DNA of 64,000 nucleotides from Mycobacterium sp. (GTDB lineage Bacteria > Actinomycetota > Actinomycetes > Mycobacteriales > Mycobacteriaceae). The DNA lies in assembly GCA_016197405.1 (NCBI GenBank), contig JACPVR010000035.1, positions 83,441 to 147,440 on the forward strand, given 5' to 3'. Made by a program: the position numbers and the translations under genes. Positions 8,991-17,421 of this stretch are shown here, one piece after another; positions within the stretch are counted from its first letter, which is position 1, and every line of letters begins with the position of its first letter. The notes under the pieces were generated by a model. That model was given only the letters and a program-made list of their open reading frames with translations. It did no database searches and was not told the origin of the DNA.

Positions 8991-9116
8991 GTGACGCCTC
9001 CCCGCCTGACCGTCGTCTAGGGTGCCGGTCGCGGGCGCGATGCGCAACGTGATTTCACATCAGAGGATCCCGCACGAGATCCAGACTTCGCCGCTCAAGG
9101 ACAAGGCATCAACCGC

Positions 9117-9797
9117 TCACGTGGTGATCCGCATCGTCGAAGCGCCGCGCAGCCATGTGCCAGGCGCGGGAAAAGTCTCGGTATGCAGTCCCGCGGCTGA
9201 CAAGCGTTGTGCGACCGCAGCGGTGAAGTCATCGATGTCGTGCCCATCGCGTGCGCCCACGGGGTGAATGAGTACCTCGGACCGCGCGACCCTGGCCATC
9301 TCGGTAATCGCCGCGACGTGGAAGTCGGCATCGACGACGTCGGCGTAGGCGAACAGGAAGTTCGCGCACACGACGGTATCCACGGCGTCGTCGCCCAGCG
9401 GGATGCCCGGGAGCGCAGCGGCGAGGTATTTGTCGGGCTGGGCGACGAAGTCCTCGGCGAACAGCGCCAGGGAGCGTAGGCCGGCTTGTCGGTAAGCGGC
9501 GGGGGAGCCGATGTTGTCCCAGTCGATCAGGTCGGTGTGGGTGCCGAGCCACTGTTCGCAGTTGGTCAGATTGTGCAGTGAACGTTGACGAACGGCATCG
9601 ACGCCTGCGCCATACAGCGGGTCGACACTGAGGACGTGACCACCGCGAGCCCGCACCTCGGCACCGAAAGACGAAGCCCCGGAAGCACAGTCGAGGAAAG
9701 ATCTCTGGGTTAGTGTCTCGGCGTCGAGTGCGAACATCTGGCTGTAGTCGCTCAATCCGCGCGCGGTGACGGCGATGTTCGACGACTCGGTGGGCAT
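9117..9797 (-). CDS. SAM-dependent methyltransferase-like protein
   Basis: A 226-aa Rossmann-fold protein. Seen: FLDCASGASSFGAEVRARGG, a variant motif I in which the usual glycine-rich loop is ASGASSF, the acidic post-I residue in VLSVDPLYG, and the motif IV region DDAVDTVVCANFLFAY followed by MARVARSEVLIHPVG. A relaxed motif I is common in actinobacterial methyltransferases of unknown substrate. The start at 9797 (MPTESSN) is chosen over 9833. It precedes the ABC exporter on the same strand. Confidence 0.65.
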   Translation of the reverse strand: MPTESSNIAVTARGLSDYSQMFALDAETLTQRSFLDCASGASSFGAEVRARGGHVLSVDPLYGAGVDAVRQRSLHNLTNCEQWLGTHTDLIDWDNIGSPAAYRQAGLRSLALFAEDFVAQPDKYLAAALPGIPLGDDAVDTVVCANFLFAYADVVDADFHVAAITEMARVARSEVLIHPVGARDGHDIDDFTAAVAQRLSAAGLHTETFPAPGTWLRGASTMRITT

Positions 9798-9875
9798 ACC
9801 ACCAGGATGGACCATCGAAAGCGGTGGCCGCATCAGCTCGACGCGATGAGGCCGGCGGCGCGTGTATGTGTTCGA

Positions 9876-10367
9876 CTACATCAGCGATCGCCACCGCGCC
9901 TGCTCCAGCTCGAAGGCCAGCTCAAAGCCGGTGTCCGCCTCGGCTCTCCGCAGAAACCCGAGTCGGCTCAACAGGCGACGCGAGCGCGTATTGGTGACAG
10001 TGGTGGACGCCGCGACCCGTCGCAATCGGAGGTCGTCGAACGCGTGGGCAAGGAGGGCCTCGCCCGCTGCAGTGCCGACACCTTGACCCCACCGCTGGCT
10101 GTCCCCGATTGCGATGCCGAACTCTGCCGACTGGTCTGTCAGATTGGCCAAGTCGACGTAGCCGACGAGTTCGGCAGCCAGTTCCACGCCGAACCGAATC
10201 AAATCATTCGATCCGACGTGGCTCGATTGCTGCAGCCAACGTTCAAGGCGTATCGGAGTCAGGTCGGAGGGCCACCCGTTCGCCCGGCAGAAGTCCTCGT
10301 CACGCGACCACGCCGACACTGTCGGAGCGTCGGACAGCTGTAGCGGGCGAAGCCGGATTTGGAGCAC
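9876..10367 (-). CDS. GNAT N-acetyltransferase (RimJ/RimL type)
   Basis: A 163-aa acetyltransferase of the RimJ/RimL class, which N-acetylates proteins or small amines. Seen: the N-terminal IRLRPLQLSDAPTVSAW, the strand ELVGYVDLANL, the acetyl-CoA loop RWGQGVGTAAGEALLAHAF matching R-x-x-G-x-G, then TVTNTRSRRLLSRLGFLRR, the N-x-x-S-x-x-L-x-x-x-G-F signature of the RimJ/L group. The GTG at 10367 sits directly after AGGAAG, a rather tight ribosome site. The open frame extends upstream but that part overlaps the small secreted-protein gene and looks non-coding. Confidence 0.82.
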   Translation of the reverse strand: MLQIRLRPLQLSDAPTVSAWSRDEDFCRANGWPSDLTPIRLERWLQQSSHVGSNDLIRFGVELAAELVGYVDLANLTDQSAEFGIAIGDSQRWGQGVGTAAGEALLAHAFDDLRLRRVAASTTVTNTRSRRLLSRLGFLRRAEADTGFELAFELEQARWRSLM

Positions 10368-10390
10368 CTTCCTAGTATCGGCCCCGCGCC

Positions 10391-10642
10391 CTACGGCACC
10401 TCGGTGATCCACGAGCCCACCGTGACAGCCGTCGTCGGAATCGAAGCACCGACCAGCCCGAGCGCGGGCCGGTCCTGCGGTTGCGGCGCCGGTGCGGGGG
10501 TGAACCGCCACTGCGGGGACATCTGCGGAGTAGCTGCCGCACAGGTCGCCGCCCCGCATACGGTCACCACCAGAGCGGCCAGTAGGGCCACCACGGTGGC
10601 CATGGCTCGCGTCGAACTGCTGAAGAACATCCGCTGGTGCAT
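10391..10642 (-). CDS. Small secreted proline-rich protein
   Basis: A protein of about 83 aa with a clear export signal: a short basic N-terminus, the hydrophobic stretch MATVVALLAALVVTVCGAA and a likely signal-peptidase site at CAAA-TP. The mature part is only about 45 residues: a Pro/Gln-rich segment (WRFTPAPAPQPQDRP) followed by LVGASIPTTAVTVGSWITE. There is no lipobox. The start is taken at ATG 10642, with ATG 10630 as an alternative. The stop lies 23 bp before the acetyltransferase start on the same strand, so the two may be cotranscribed. Function unknown. Confidence 0.55.
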   Translation of the reverse strand: MHQRMFFSSSTRAMATVVALLAALVVTVCGAATCAAATPQMSPQWRFTPAPAPQPQDRPALGLVGASIPTTAVTVGSWITEVP

Positions 10643-10717
10643 GAACAAATTCCATCGCGCAGGTTCTGCTACCGATCCCAAACTTTCGGGCAGGTCGATG
10701 CACTAGCGTGGGCAGGG

Positions 10718-11707
10718 ATGAAAGTTCTGATCACCGGCGGTACCGGATTTGTCGGAGCATGGACGGCGAAAGCTGTTGAGGCCGAGGGCCATCAGGTGCG
10801 TTTCCTGGTGCGCAACCCCGACCGGCTGACCACCAGCGCCGGCCAGATCGGCGTCGATATCAGCGACCATGTAGTCGGTGATATCGCCGACCGCGAGACC
10901 ACCGCCGCTGCCCTGGACGGCTGTGATGCCGTCATCCACTGCGCCGCCATGGTCTCCACCGATCCGGATCGCGCTGAGGAGATGCTGCGAACAAACCTCG
11001 ACGGCGCCCGCAACGTGCTGGGTCGGGCTGTTGCGGCGAGGCTGGACCCGATCATCCACGTCTCGAGTTTCACCGCGCTGTTCCGCCCGGGCCTAGACCT
11101 GCTGCACGCCGATCTTCCGGTGGTGGGCGGTTCCGACGGCTATGGCAAGTCGAAGGCGGTCGTGGAGGCGTACGCGCGCGGTCTGCAGGACGCCGGTGCG
11201 CCGGTCGACATCACCTACCCGGGCATGGTGTTGGGACCGCCTGCCGGTGATCAGTTCGGTGAGGCCGCCGAAGGCGTGGAAGCCGCCGTGAAGATGCGTG
11301 GGGTGCCGGGGCGCAGCGCGGCCTGGATCGTCGTCGATGTCCGTGACCTGGCGGCAATGCACGCCGCGCTCCTGGAGCCCGGTAAGGGTCCGCGCCGCTA
11401 CATGGCCGGCGGTAAGCGGCTGCCGGTTGAGCGCATCGCCGCTCTCATCGGGCTGGCCGCTGATCGGCATCTGTCGGTGTTCCCGGTTCCCGATGTCGCG
11501 CTGCGAGCCGTCGGGCAGCTCTTCGATGTCATCGGCGACCAACTGCCGTTCGAGACGCCGATCAACTCGGCGGCGATGCAGTACTACACCCAGATGCCGG
11601 AATCCGACGACGGTCCCAGCGAACGTGAGCTGGGCGTCACCCAGCGCGACCCGGCGCAGACGCTGGCCGACACCGTCGACGGTCTGCGGCAGGTGGGTCG
11701 CCTGTAG
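10718..11707 (+). CDS. NAD-dependent epimerase/dehydratase family protein
   Basis: An extended SDR of 329 aa. Seen: MKVLITGGTGFVGAWTAKAV with the NAD-binding GxxGxxG at the N-terminus, VIHCAAMVSTD, and YGKSKAVVEAYARGL containing the Tyr-x3-Lys pair. Similar mycobacterial proteins are annotated as dihydroflavonol-4-reductase-like or 3-beta-hydroxysteroid dehydrogenase-like oxidoreductases. The start is ATG 10718, after the GGCAGGG ribosome site; the open frame reaches further upstream without conserved sequence. It stands divergent from the small secreted-protein gene. Confidence 0.85.
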   Translation: MKVLITGGTGFVGAWTAKAVEAEGHQVRFLVRNPDRLTTSAGQIGVDISDHVVGDIADRETTAAALDGCDAVIHCAAMVSTDPDRAEEMLRTNLDGARNVLGRAVAARLDPIIHVSSFTALFRPGLDLLHADLPVVGGSDGYGKSKAVVEAYARGLQDAGAPVDITYPGMVLGPPAGDQFGEAAEGVEAAVKMRGVPGRSAAWIVVDVRDLAAMHAALLEPGKGPRRYMAGGKRLPVERIAALIGLAADRHLSVFPVPDVALRAVGQLFDVIGDQLPFETPINSAAMQYYTQMPESDDGPSERELGVTQRDPAQTLADTVDGLRQVGRL

Positions 11708-11713
11708 CGAAAG

Positions 11714-11953
11714 TCAGTCGGCGTCGCGCTCGATCTTGCGTTTGAGTTCGGCCCGGTCGGCCTTGACGGTTTGACCGGTCAGCGACAGGGCGATCAACAC
11801 GTCGGCGGTGGTGATGAACAGGCCCCACCAGTACATCCATTTGAGGGTGGGTTCGGGTTGCGAGACGAAGTAGACGAACAGAAAAATCGGACCGACGATA
11901 CCGAACACGAATATCATCAGCTGGATGCGGATGTAGATCCAGAACGTCGACAC
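11714..11953 (-). CDS. Small two-span membrane protein
   Basis: A 79-aa protein of unknown function. Seen: a first hydrophobic span about residues 9-31 (IQLMIFVFGIVGPIFLFVYF), a short linker SQPEPTLKWMYW, a second span about 41-60 (WGLFITTADVLIALSLTG) and a charged C-terminal tail AELKRKIERDAD that should be cytoplasmic. It converges with the epimerase gene (6 bp between stops). Similar small proteins are common in mycobacteria next to unrelated genes. Confidence 0.65.
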   Translation of the reverse strand: MSTFWIYIRIQLMIFVFGIVGPIFLFVYFVSQPEPTLKWMYWWGLFITTADVLIALSLTGQTVKADRAELKRKIERDAD

Positions 11954-12043
11954 CTGCGGCCCTCCCTATGACCGGTTGGCCGAGATCTTAACCCGCAGCG
12001 GGCGCGGTCCGTCGACCCACCTGATCGCCGGCGCTGCCCGCGG

Positions 12044-13189
12044 TCACGCGTTTGCTTTGCGCCCCAGCCATTTCCGCTCGGACGCTGTCTCAGGGGCATC
12101 GTCGCTGGTGGCGATCAGGAAGCGGTCGGGCAGTGCCAACTTCAGGATGGTGCGCTGCACCAGGAGGAACTGACGGGCAAGTGACGCCGTCGTGTACGGC
12201 AGGTCGTACTTGTCGCACAGGACGCGCACCCGCTCGGCGATCTCCGGGTAGCGGTTGCTCGGCAGATCCGGGAACAGGTGGTGTTCGATCTGATAGCACA
12301 GGTGCCCGCTGGCAAAGGCCATCACGGGCCCCGCGTCGAAGTTGGCGGTACCGAGCATCTGGCGTAGGTACCAGGTGGATCGGGGCTCGTCGGCCAACGC
12401 GTCCTCGGTGAACTTCTCCGCGCCGTCAGGAAAATGCCCGCAGACGATGACGGCGTACGCCCACACGTTGCGGACCAGATTCGCGAACAGATTGGCGGTC
12501 AACGTCCGGCGCCAACGGCGACCGCTCAGGGCGGGGAACATCACATAATCTTTTGTCACCTGACGTCGGATCTTTGCCAGGAAAGCCTTTGTCTGACGGG
12601 ACTTTTGAGCATCGTCGACAGCTCGATCGTGCTCGGAATGCAACCCGTGCAGGGCGATGCCCCATTCGAAGATCACTGCCAGGAGCAGGTTGCGAAAGGG
12701 TTGCGCGAGATGCTGTGGCTGCCAGGGCTGGTCTCGGGTGACTCGCATGATGCCGAAGCCCAGGTCGTCGTCGGTGTCGAGGACGTTGGTGAAGACATGG
12801 TGGCGAAAGTTGTGCGAGAACCGCCACTGGGATGACAATCCGGCCATATCCCACTCCCAGCTGGTGGAGTGGATCTCCGGATCGTTCATCCAATCCCATT
12901 GGCCGTGGCCGATGTTGTGGCCCAGTTCCATGTTCTCGACGCTCTTGGCGGCTGCCAGCGCCACCGAGCCGAGGGCCCAGCCGACCTTGGACCGGCTGCC
13001 GAAGATCACCAGTCGGGCGGAGGCTTCGAGGAGCCGCTGGAATCGGATGGAGCGGCGAATGTACGCGGCGTCGCGGGCGCAGCGCGAATCTTCGATATCG
13101 CGACGAATCGCGTCGAGTTCTGCGGCGAGCGCGTCGACGTCCGTCTGAGTCAGATGGGCGTACAACGCGACATCGGTGATGGCCACGGT
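12044..13189 (-). CDS. Membrane fatty acid desaturase (DesA3-like)
   Basis: Integral-membrane di-iron acyl-CoA desaturase of 381 aa. Seen: three histidine boxes, GHNIGH (H-x3-H) near residue 95, HNFRHH (H-x2-H-H) near 125 and QIEHHLFPDLP near 300, the layout of the DesA3/linoleoyl-CoA desaturase group. DesA3 introduces a delta-9 double bond into stearoyl-CoA and needs an NADPH oxidoreductase partner, which is not adjacent here. The GTG at 13189 has AGGA seven bases upstream; an ATG at 13213 would add eight residues. Confidence 0.9.
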   Translation of the reverse strand, partial: TVAITDVALYAHLTQTDVDALAAELDAIRRDIEDSRCARDAAYIRRSIRFQRLLEASARLVIFGSRSKVGWALGSVALAAAKSVENMELGHNIGHGQWDWMNDPEIHSTSWEWDMAGLSSQWRFSHNFRHHVFTNVLDTDDDLGFGIMRVTRDQPWQPQHLAQPFRNLLLAVIFEWGIALHGLHSEHDRAVDDAQKSRQTKAFLAKIRRQVTKDYVMFPALSGRRWRRTLTANLFANLVRNVWAYAVIVCGHFPDGAEKFTEDALADEPRSTWYLRQMLGTANFDAGPVMAFASGHLCYQIEHHLFPDLPSNRYPEIAERVRVLCDKYDLPYTTASLARQFLLVQRTILKLALPDRFLIATSDDAPETASERKWLGRKANA

Positions 13190-13397
13190 AAGTCCTATGC
13201 GCGCGGGTCCCAAGCTGCCTACGGCGCGTGGATTGACGATTTAAGTGTCAGGCGTTGAGCGGATGCTCACGCCGGTGCACGAATGCCTCGGCGCTCCAGA
13301 CTGGCTGATGGAACCAACGCCACAACACTACCCGGTCCGGCCATCGATGGCCGGAATCGATTTTCGCCGCTACGGGCACCTGGCCGCCAAGGCCGGG

Positions 13398-13532
13398 TCA
13401 GTGCTTGCGTTTGCTCTGCACGGCCTCGGTCAACGACGACTCCGTCGACTTGGCGCGTTTGTCGGCCCGTTTGTCCTTCAGCGACTTCTCGGACTTCTTG
13501 CCCATGCTCTGGCGCGGTGACTTATCGGACAT
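13398..13532 (-). CDS. Small basic conserved protein (44 aa)
   Basis: Short very basic protein: MSDKSPRQSMGKKSEKSLK followed by KRADKRAK and ending SKRKH. Small MxDKSPRQ...KK..KS.K.KRA.K proteins recur in mycobacteria and other actinobacteria; function unknown. The ATG at 13532 has AAGGGG upstream at suitable distance. The longer open frame to 13688 is unlike the family. About a third of the residues are Lys or Arg, suggesting nucleic-acid contact or disorder. Confidence 0.7.
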   Translation of the reverse strand: MSDKSPRQSMGKKSEKSLKDKRADKRAKSTESSLTEAVQSKRKH

Positions 13533-13734
13533 GACGACCCCTTGATATGGGGGCCTGACTGGTCCCGATGCTGGAACTGTACGCCCATGCCGGCCCGGGA
13601 TCGGCGCAGCTCGTGTAGCGTTGAAGAGGTTGGGTAACCAGCCAGTCCGGGCTTGAGGCAGCCGTCCGCCGCTGATCTCGCCGAGCAACCGCTCACGCCG
13701 GACACTCCGGTCACATGCTCAGGCTGGAGACGCC

Positions 13735-14913
13735 GTGACTTCGCTTTCTACCGTTGTATCCCCGAGGAATCCCACCGCCACGCAAAACTCCTCGGAGTCA
13801 ATCCGTTTCGGAATTCTCAGCACCTACCCCGACACCCCGTGCGGACTGGCGACCTTCAGCGCGGCCCTGGGCGACGGGCTGGCCGCCAACGGCGCCGACG
13901 TCGCTGTGGTCCGGGTTTCCGACGATGCCCCCTCGCCTGATCCTCGGGTCATCGGCCAGCTCGTCAACGGGTCACCGCAGTCGGTCACGGCCGCCACCTA
14001 TGCACTCAACGGGCTCGACGTCGCCGTCATCCAGCACGAATACGGTATCTACGGCGGAACCGATGGCGATGAGGTGTTACAGATCCTCGACGGCCTGCAT
14101 GTTCCGTCGATCGTCGTCGCGCACACGGTACTGAAATCACCCACCCGCAATCAGCGCAGGGTTCTGGAAGCCGTTGTCGCACTGTCTGATCGGGTCGTCG
14201 TCATGTCGGAATCCGCGAGCCGGCGGCTGCGCCGGCGCTATGACGTGGATCCGCGCAAGGTGGTCACCATCCCGCACGGCGCCAGCATCGCACTCAGCCC
14301 ACTGGGTAGCACCCCCGCTCGGCCGACGCTACTGACCTGGGGCCTGATCGGACCGGGTAAGGGCATCGGCCGCGTCATCGACACGATGGCGACCCTGATC
14401 GATCTTCCGGATTCGCCGCGCTACCTGGTCGCCGGTCGGACCCACCCGAAAGTGCTCGCCTCCGACGGCGAGGCGTACCGCAATGCCCGCATCCAGCAGG
14501 CCCAGCACCGCGGGGTGGCGGGATCGGTCATCTTCGACGACAGCTACCGGGATTTGGCATCGCTGTCGCCTCTGGTGCAGTCCGCTTCCGTGGTGGTGCT
14601 GCCGTACGACTCCACCGACCAGGTCACCTCCGGAGTGCTCGTCGACTCGGTTGCCAGTGGGCGCCCGGTGGTGTCCACCGCATTCCCGCATGCCGTGGAG
14701 CTGCTGGGTTCGGGCGCGGGCATCGTCGTCGACCACGACGATGCGCACGGCCTGGCGACGGCGCTGCGTCGGGTGCTGACCGAGCCACACCTTGCCGAGT
14801 CGATGGCGGCCGAGGCGCGCCGGCTCAGCCCCACCATGGCGTGGCCCGTGGTGGCCGAGGCCTATGCCGGTCTGGCCGCCCATCTGTTGGCCGAACGACG
14901 GGCGCGGGCATGA
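13735..14913 (+). CDS. Glycosyltransferase family 4 protein
   Basis: GT-B fold retaining glycosyltransferase of 392 aa, first gene of a tightly coupled carbohydrate operon. Seen: the N-terminal acceptor-side loop RFGILSTYPDTPCGLATFS, VIQHEYGIYGG, VVVMSESASRRL, the nucleotide-sugar half beginning LLTWGLIGPGKGIGRVID, and TSGVLVDSVASGRPVVST, the position of the GT4 E-x7-E motif. The donor is probably GDP-mannose or a related sugar nucleotide, inferred from the GH130 gene two places downstream. Its stop overlaps the next start by 4 bp (ATGA). Starts at GTG 13735. Confidence 0.85.
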   Translation: MTSLSTVVSPRNPTATQNSSESIRFGILSTYPDTPCGLATFSAALGDGLAANGADVAVVRVSDDAPSPDPRVIGQLVNGSPQSVTAATYALNGLDVAVIQHEYGIYGGTDGDEVLQILDGLHVPSIVVAHTVLKSPTRNQRRVLEAVVALSDRVVVMSESASRRLRRRYDVDPRKVVTIPHGASIALSPLGSTPARPTLLTWGLIGPGKGIGRVIDTMATLIDLPDSPRYLVAGRTHPKVLASDGEAYRNARIQQAQHRGVAGSVIFDDSYRDLASLSPLVQSASVVVLPYDSTDQVTSGVLVDSVASGRPVVSTAFPHAVELLGSGAGIVVDHDDAHGLATALRRVLTEPHLAESMAAEARRLSPTMAWPVVAEAYAGLAAHLLAERRARA

Positions 14914-15932
14914 CCACTCTTGAGCCGGCGCCGGTGTTCGATCACCTGTTGCGGATGACCGACCAGAACGGCACCTTCGAGCACGCCTGCTTCGGCGAAC
15001 CGCGGACCGAACATGGTTACTGCACCGACGACATGGCGCGCGTGCTGGTGGTCGCCAGCCGCGAACCGCACGCCAACGACAACCTGCATGACCTCGCCGC
15101 TCTCACACTGCGCTACCTGGACGGCGCGCTGGCCGACGACGGTTGCTGCCACAACCGAATGGACCGCACCGGACGTTGGCTCGACGAACCGTCGGTATCG
15201 GATTGGTGGGGCAGGTGCATCTGGGGCCTCGGCACCGCCGCCGCCCACAGCGACGTCCCGGCGCACCGCCAGGCGGCGACCGCTCAATTCGAACGCGCAG
15301 TCCAGCAACGATCGCCCTGGCCACGAGCCATGTCGTACGCGGTATTGGGCGCCGCCGAGTTGGTCTCGGCCGACTGCGCGCATCGAGAGGCCCGCAGTCT
15401 GCTCGTCGACTATGCGAACACGGTCGCCAAACCGAACGGCAATCCGGCCTGGCCGTGGCCCGAGGAGCGGCTGACCTACGCAAACGCCGTCCTGCCCGAG
15501 GCGATGATCGCGGCCGGCACCGCACTGGAGGACACCGCGCTGTGCCGCCACGGCCTCGACCTCCTGTCCTGGTTGGTAGCGGTCGAGATCAATGGTGATC
15601 ACCTTTCGCCGACCCCGGTCGGCGGGCGTGGCCCCGGTGAGACCGGCCCGGCGTTCGACCAGCAGCCGATCGAGGTGTCAGCGCTCGCCGAGGCCTGCGC
15701 GCGGGCCGCGGCCGTGGACCCAAGCCCGCTCTGGCCGGCGTGTGTGCGGATGGCAGCAGCCTGGTTCACCGGTAGCAATGACGCCGGGCACGTCATGTGG
15801 GATCAGCGCACCGGTGCCGGTTTCGACGGACTGCGCGTCGACGGCGTCAACGAGAACCAGGGTGCCGAATCGACGCTGGCCGTGCTGGCGACCCTGCAGC
15901 AGGCCAAGCGCTTCCCGGAGCCCGGACGGTGA
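14910..15932 (+). CDS. Conserved protein of the GT4-GH130 operon
   Basis: A 340-aa protein without a signal peptide. Seen: aromatic- and His-rich patches such as EHGYCTDDMARVL near residue 33, a WWGRCIWGLG helix, WPWPEERLTYANAVLPEAM and the C-terminal DGVNENQGAESTLAVLAT. The repeating helix pattern is compatible with an alpha/alpha toroid as in glycoside-processing enzymes, but no catalytic residue can be named. It is locked between the GT4 and GH130 genes by two 4-bp overlaps (ATGA, GTGA), so it probably works on the same glycan. Confidence 0.7.
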   Translation: MTTLEPAPVFDHLLRMTDQNGTFEHACFGEPRTEHGYCTDDMARVLVVASREPHANDNLHDLAALTLRYLDGALADDGCCHNRMDRTGRWLDEPSVSDWWGRCIWGLGTAAAHSDVPAHRQAATAQFERAVQQRSPWPRAMSYAVLGAAELVSADCAHREARSLLVDYANTVAKPNGNPAWPWPEERLTYANAVLPEAMIAAGTALEDTALCRHGLDLLSWLVAVEINGDHLSPTPVGGRGPGETGPAFDQQPIEVSALAEACARAAAVDPSPLWPACVRMAAAWFTGSNDAGHVMWDQRTGAGFDGLRVDGVNENQGAESTLAVLATLQQAKRFPEPGR

Positions 15933-17404
15933 GCTGGCCGCAAACCCTGGTGACTCGTAGCTCGGTACGTCTGCTCGCAGACCCGGCGCGCGTCGTCACC
16001 CAATTGTTCGTGCCGAGCCAAGAGGGATTTGAGCACACCGAGTCGCGGGCCGGGGCAGTGGTGGAGCGGATCCTGGCAATCGACGAGGACGAGGTCCGGT
16101 CGTGCCTGGCCGAACTGCTGGTTCGTTTCGAAGGGCGCCACCGCGACCTGCGCGGCACGTTCAGCCGTCACGCCGCCGAACTGGCTGACCGGCTCAACGC
16201 CGACCGCGTACTGTCCGAGGAGCGAAACCTCTTGCTGGGTGCGGCATTTACCAGCGAGTACGCTATCGAAGGCGCGGCGCTGTGCAATCCGAGCATGGTC
16301 GCGCATCCTGATCAGAGTGAGATTGCCTCCGGCAGTTTGCGATTCGTGCTGAGTGTCCGCGGAATCGGTGAAGGACACCAGTCATCGATCGGATTCCGGA
16401 CAGGCGTGATCGATGCGGCCGGTGAGATCGCCATCGACGCGATATCGCCTTTCGCGACCACCGGAACGGTCATGCCCGTGCTGATGGAGGCAGCGGTATT
16501 CCGCAGTGAGCTGGACCGTCTCGATGACGCAGGAGAGGCAGCCGACTTCGTCTTCGACTCCCTTGGTGACCATTTCAGCCGCGACGAGCTGGAGAACCGC
16601 CTCGGCACGTTGCGCACCAAACTGCGGACCCGCGGTCACGCGCAGAAGACGATCAGCCAGATCCGGGATATCGCAGACCGGACCTATGGCGTCGAATTCG
16701 ACCCCGGGACCGCACTGTCGGATCGCGTACTGCGCCCCGCGATGGGCGCCGAAGCAGCAGGAGTCGAGGACGCGCGCTTCGTCCGCTTCGTCGATGACGA
16801 CGGCAGCGTCACCTACTACGCCAGCTACACGGCCTACAGCGGATCCCGTATCGCCCAGCAGCTCTTGGAAACCAGGGACTTTCGGTCGTTCACGTCAATG
16901 CCGCTGGTCGGACGAGCGGCAGCCAACAAAGGCCTGGCGCTGTTTCCCCGCCGTATCAACGGGCGCTTCGCGGCGATGTCACGTGCCGACCGCGAATCCA
17001 ACGCCGTCGCGTGCTCCGACCACCGGTTGCTGTGGACGGACTCCGCGCCGTGTCAGCAGCCCACCGAGCCGTGGGAAGTGTTGCAGTTGGGCAACTGTGG
17101 CCCCCCGATAGAAACCGCAGCCGGCTGGCTGGTCCTCACCCACGGTGTCGGTCCGATGCGCACCTACCTGCTCGGAGCCATCCTGCTGGATATCGACGAC
17201 CCGACCCGGATCATCGGCCGGCTACGGCAACCGCTGCTGAGCCCTGCGCCGGACGAGCGCGATGGCTACGTACCCAACGTGGTGTATTCATGCGGCGCGC
17301 TGGCGCACGCAGACACTCTGGTACTGCCGTACGGCATCAGTGACGGCGCTATCGGATTTGCGACGGTCGCCATCCCCGAGTTGCTCGCCGCCCTGGTCGA
17401 GTGA
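15929..17404 (+). CDS. GH130 family mannoside phosphorylase/mannosidase-like protein
   Basis: A 491-aa protein with a C-terminal five-bladed beta-propeller. The N-terminal about 150 residues are helical. From about residue 170 the pattern matches GH130 enzymes: VEDARFVRFVDDDGSVTYYA, FPRRINGRFAAMSR, VLTHGVGPMRTYLLGAILLD, then YVPNVVYSCGALAHADTLVLP. GH130 members phosphorolyse or hydrolyse beta-mannosides. Being fused to a helical extension and translated with a GT4, it may trim or recycle a mannan or mannogen-like glycan. The GTG start overlaps the previous TGA; the next gene begins 18 bp downstream. Confidence 0.8.
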   Translation: MSWPQTLVTRSSVRLLADPARVVTQLFVPSQEGFEHTESRAGAVVERILAIDEDEVRSCLAELLVRFEGRHRDLRGTFSRHAAELADRLNADRVLSEERNLLLGAAFTSEYAIEGAALCNPSMVAHPDQSEIASGSLRFVLSVRGIGEGHQSSIGFRTGVIDAAGEIAIDAISPFATTGTVMPVLMEAAVFRSELDRLDDAGEAADFVFDSLGDHFSRDELENRLGTLRTKLRTRGHAQKTISQIRDIADRTYGVEFDPGTALSDRVLRPAMGAEAAGVEDARFVRFVDDDGSVTYYASYTAYSGSRIAQQLLETRDFRSFTSMPLVGRAAANKGLALFPRRINGRFAAMSRADRESNAVACSDHRLLWTDSAPCQQPTEPWEVLQLGNCGPPIETAAGWLVLTHGVGPMRTYLLGAILLDIDDPTRIIGRLRQPLLSPAPDERDGYVPNVVYSCGALAHADTLVLPYGISDGAIGFATVAIPELLAALVE

Positions 17405-17421
17405 AGAAGCCAGGAGACGAT

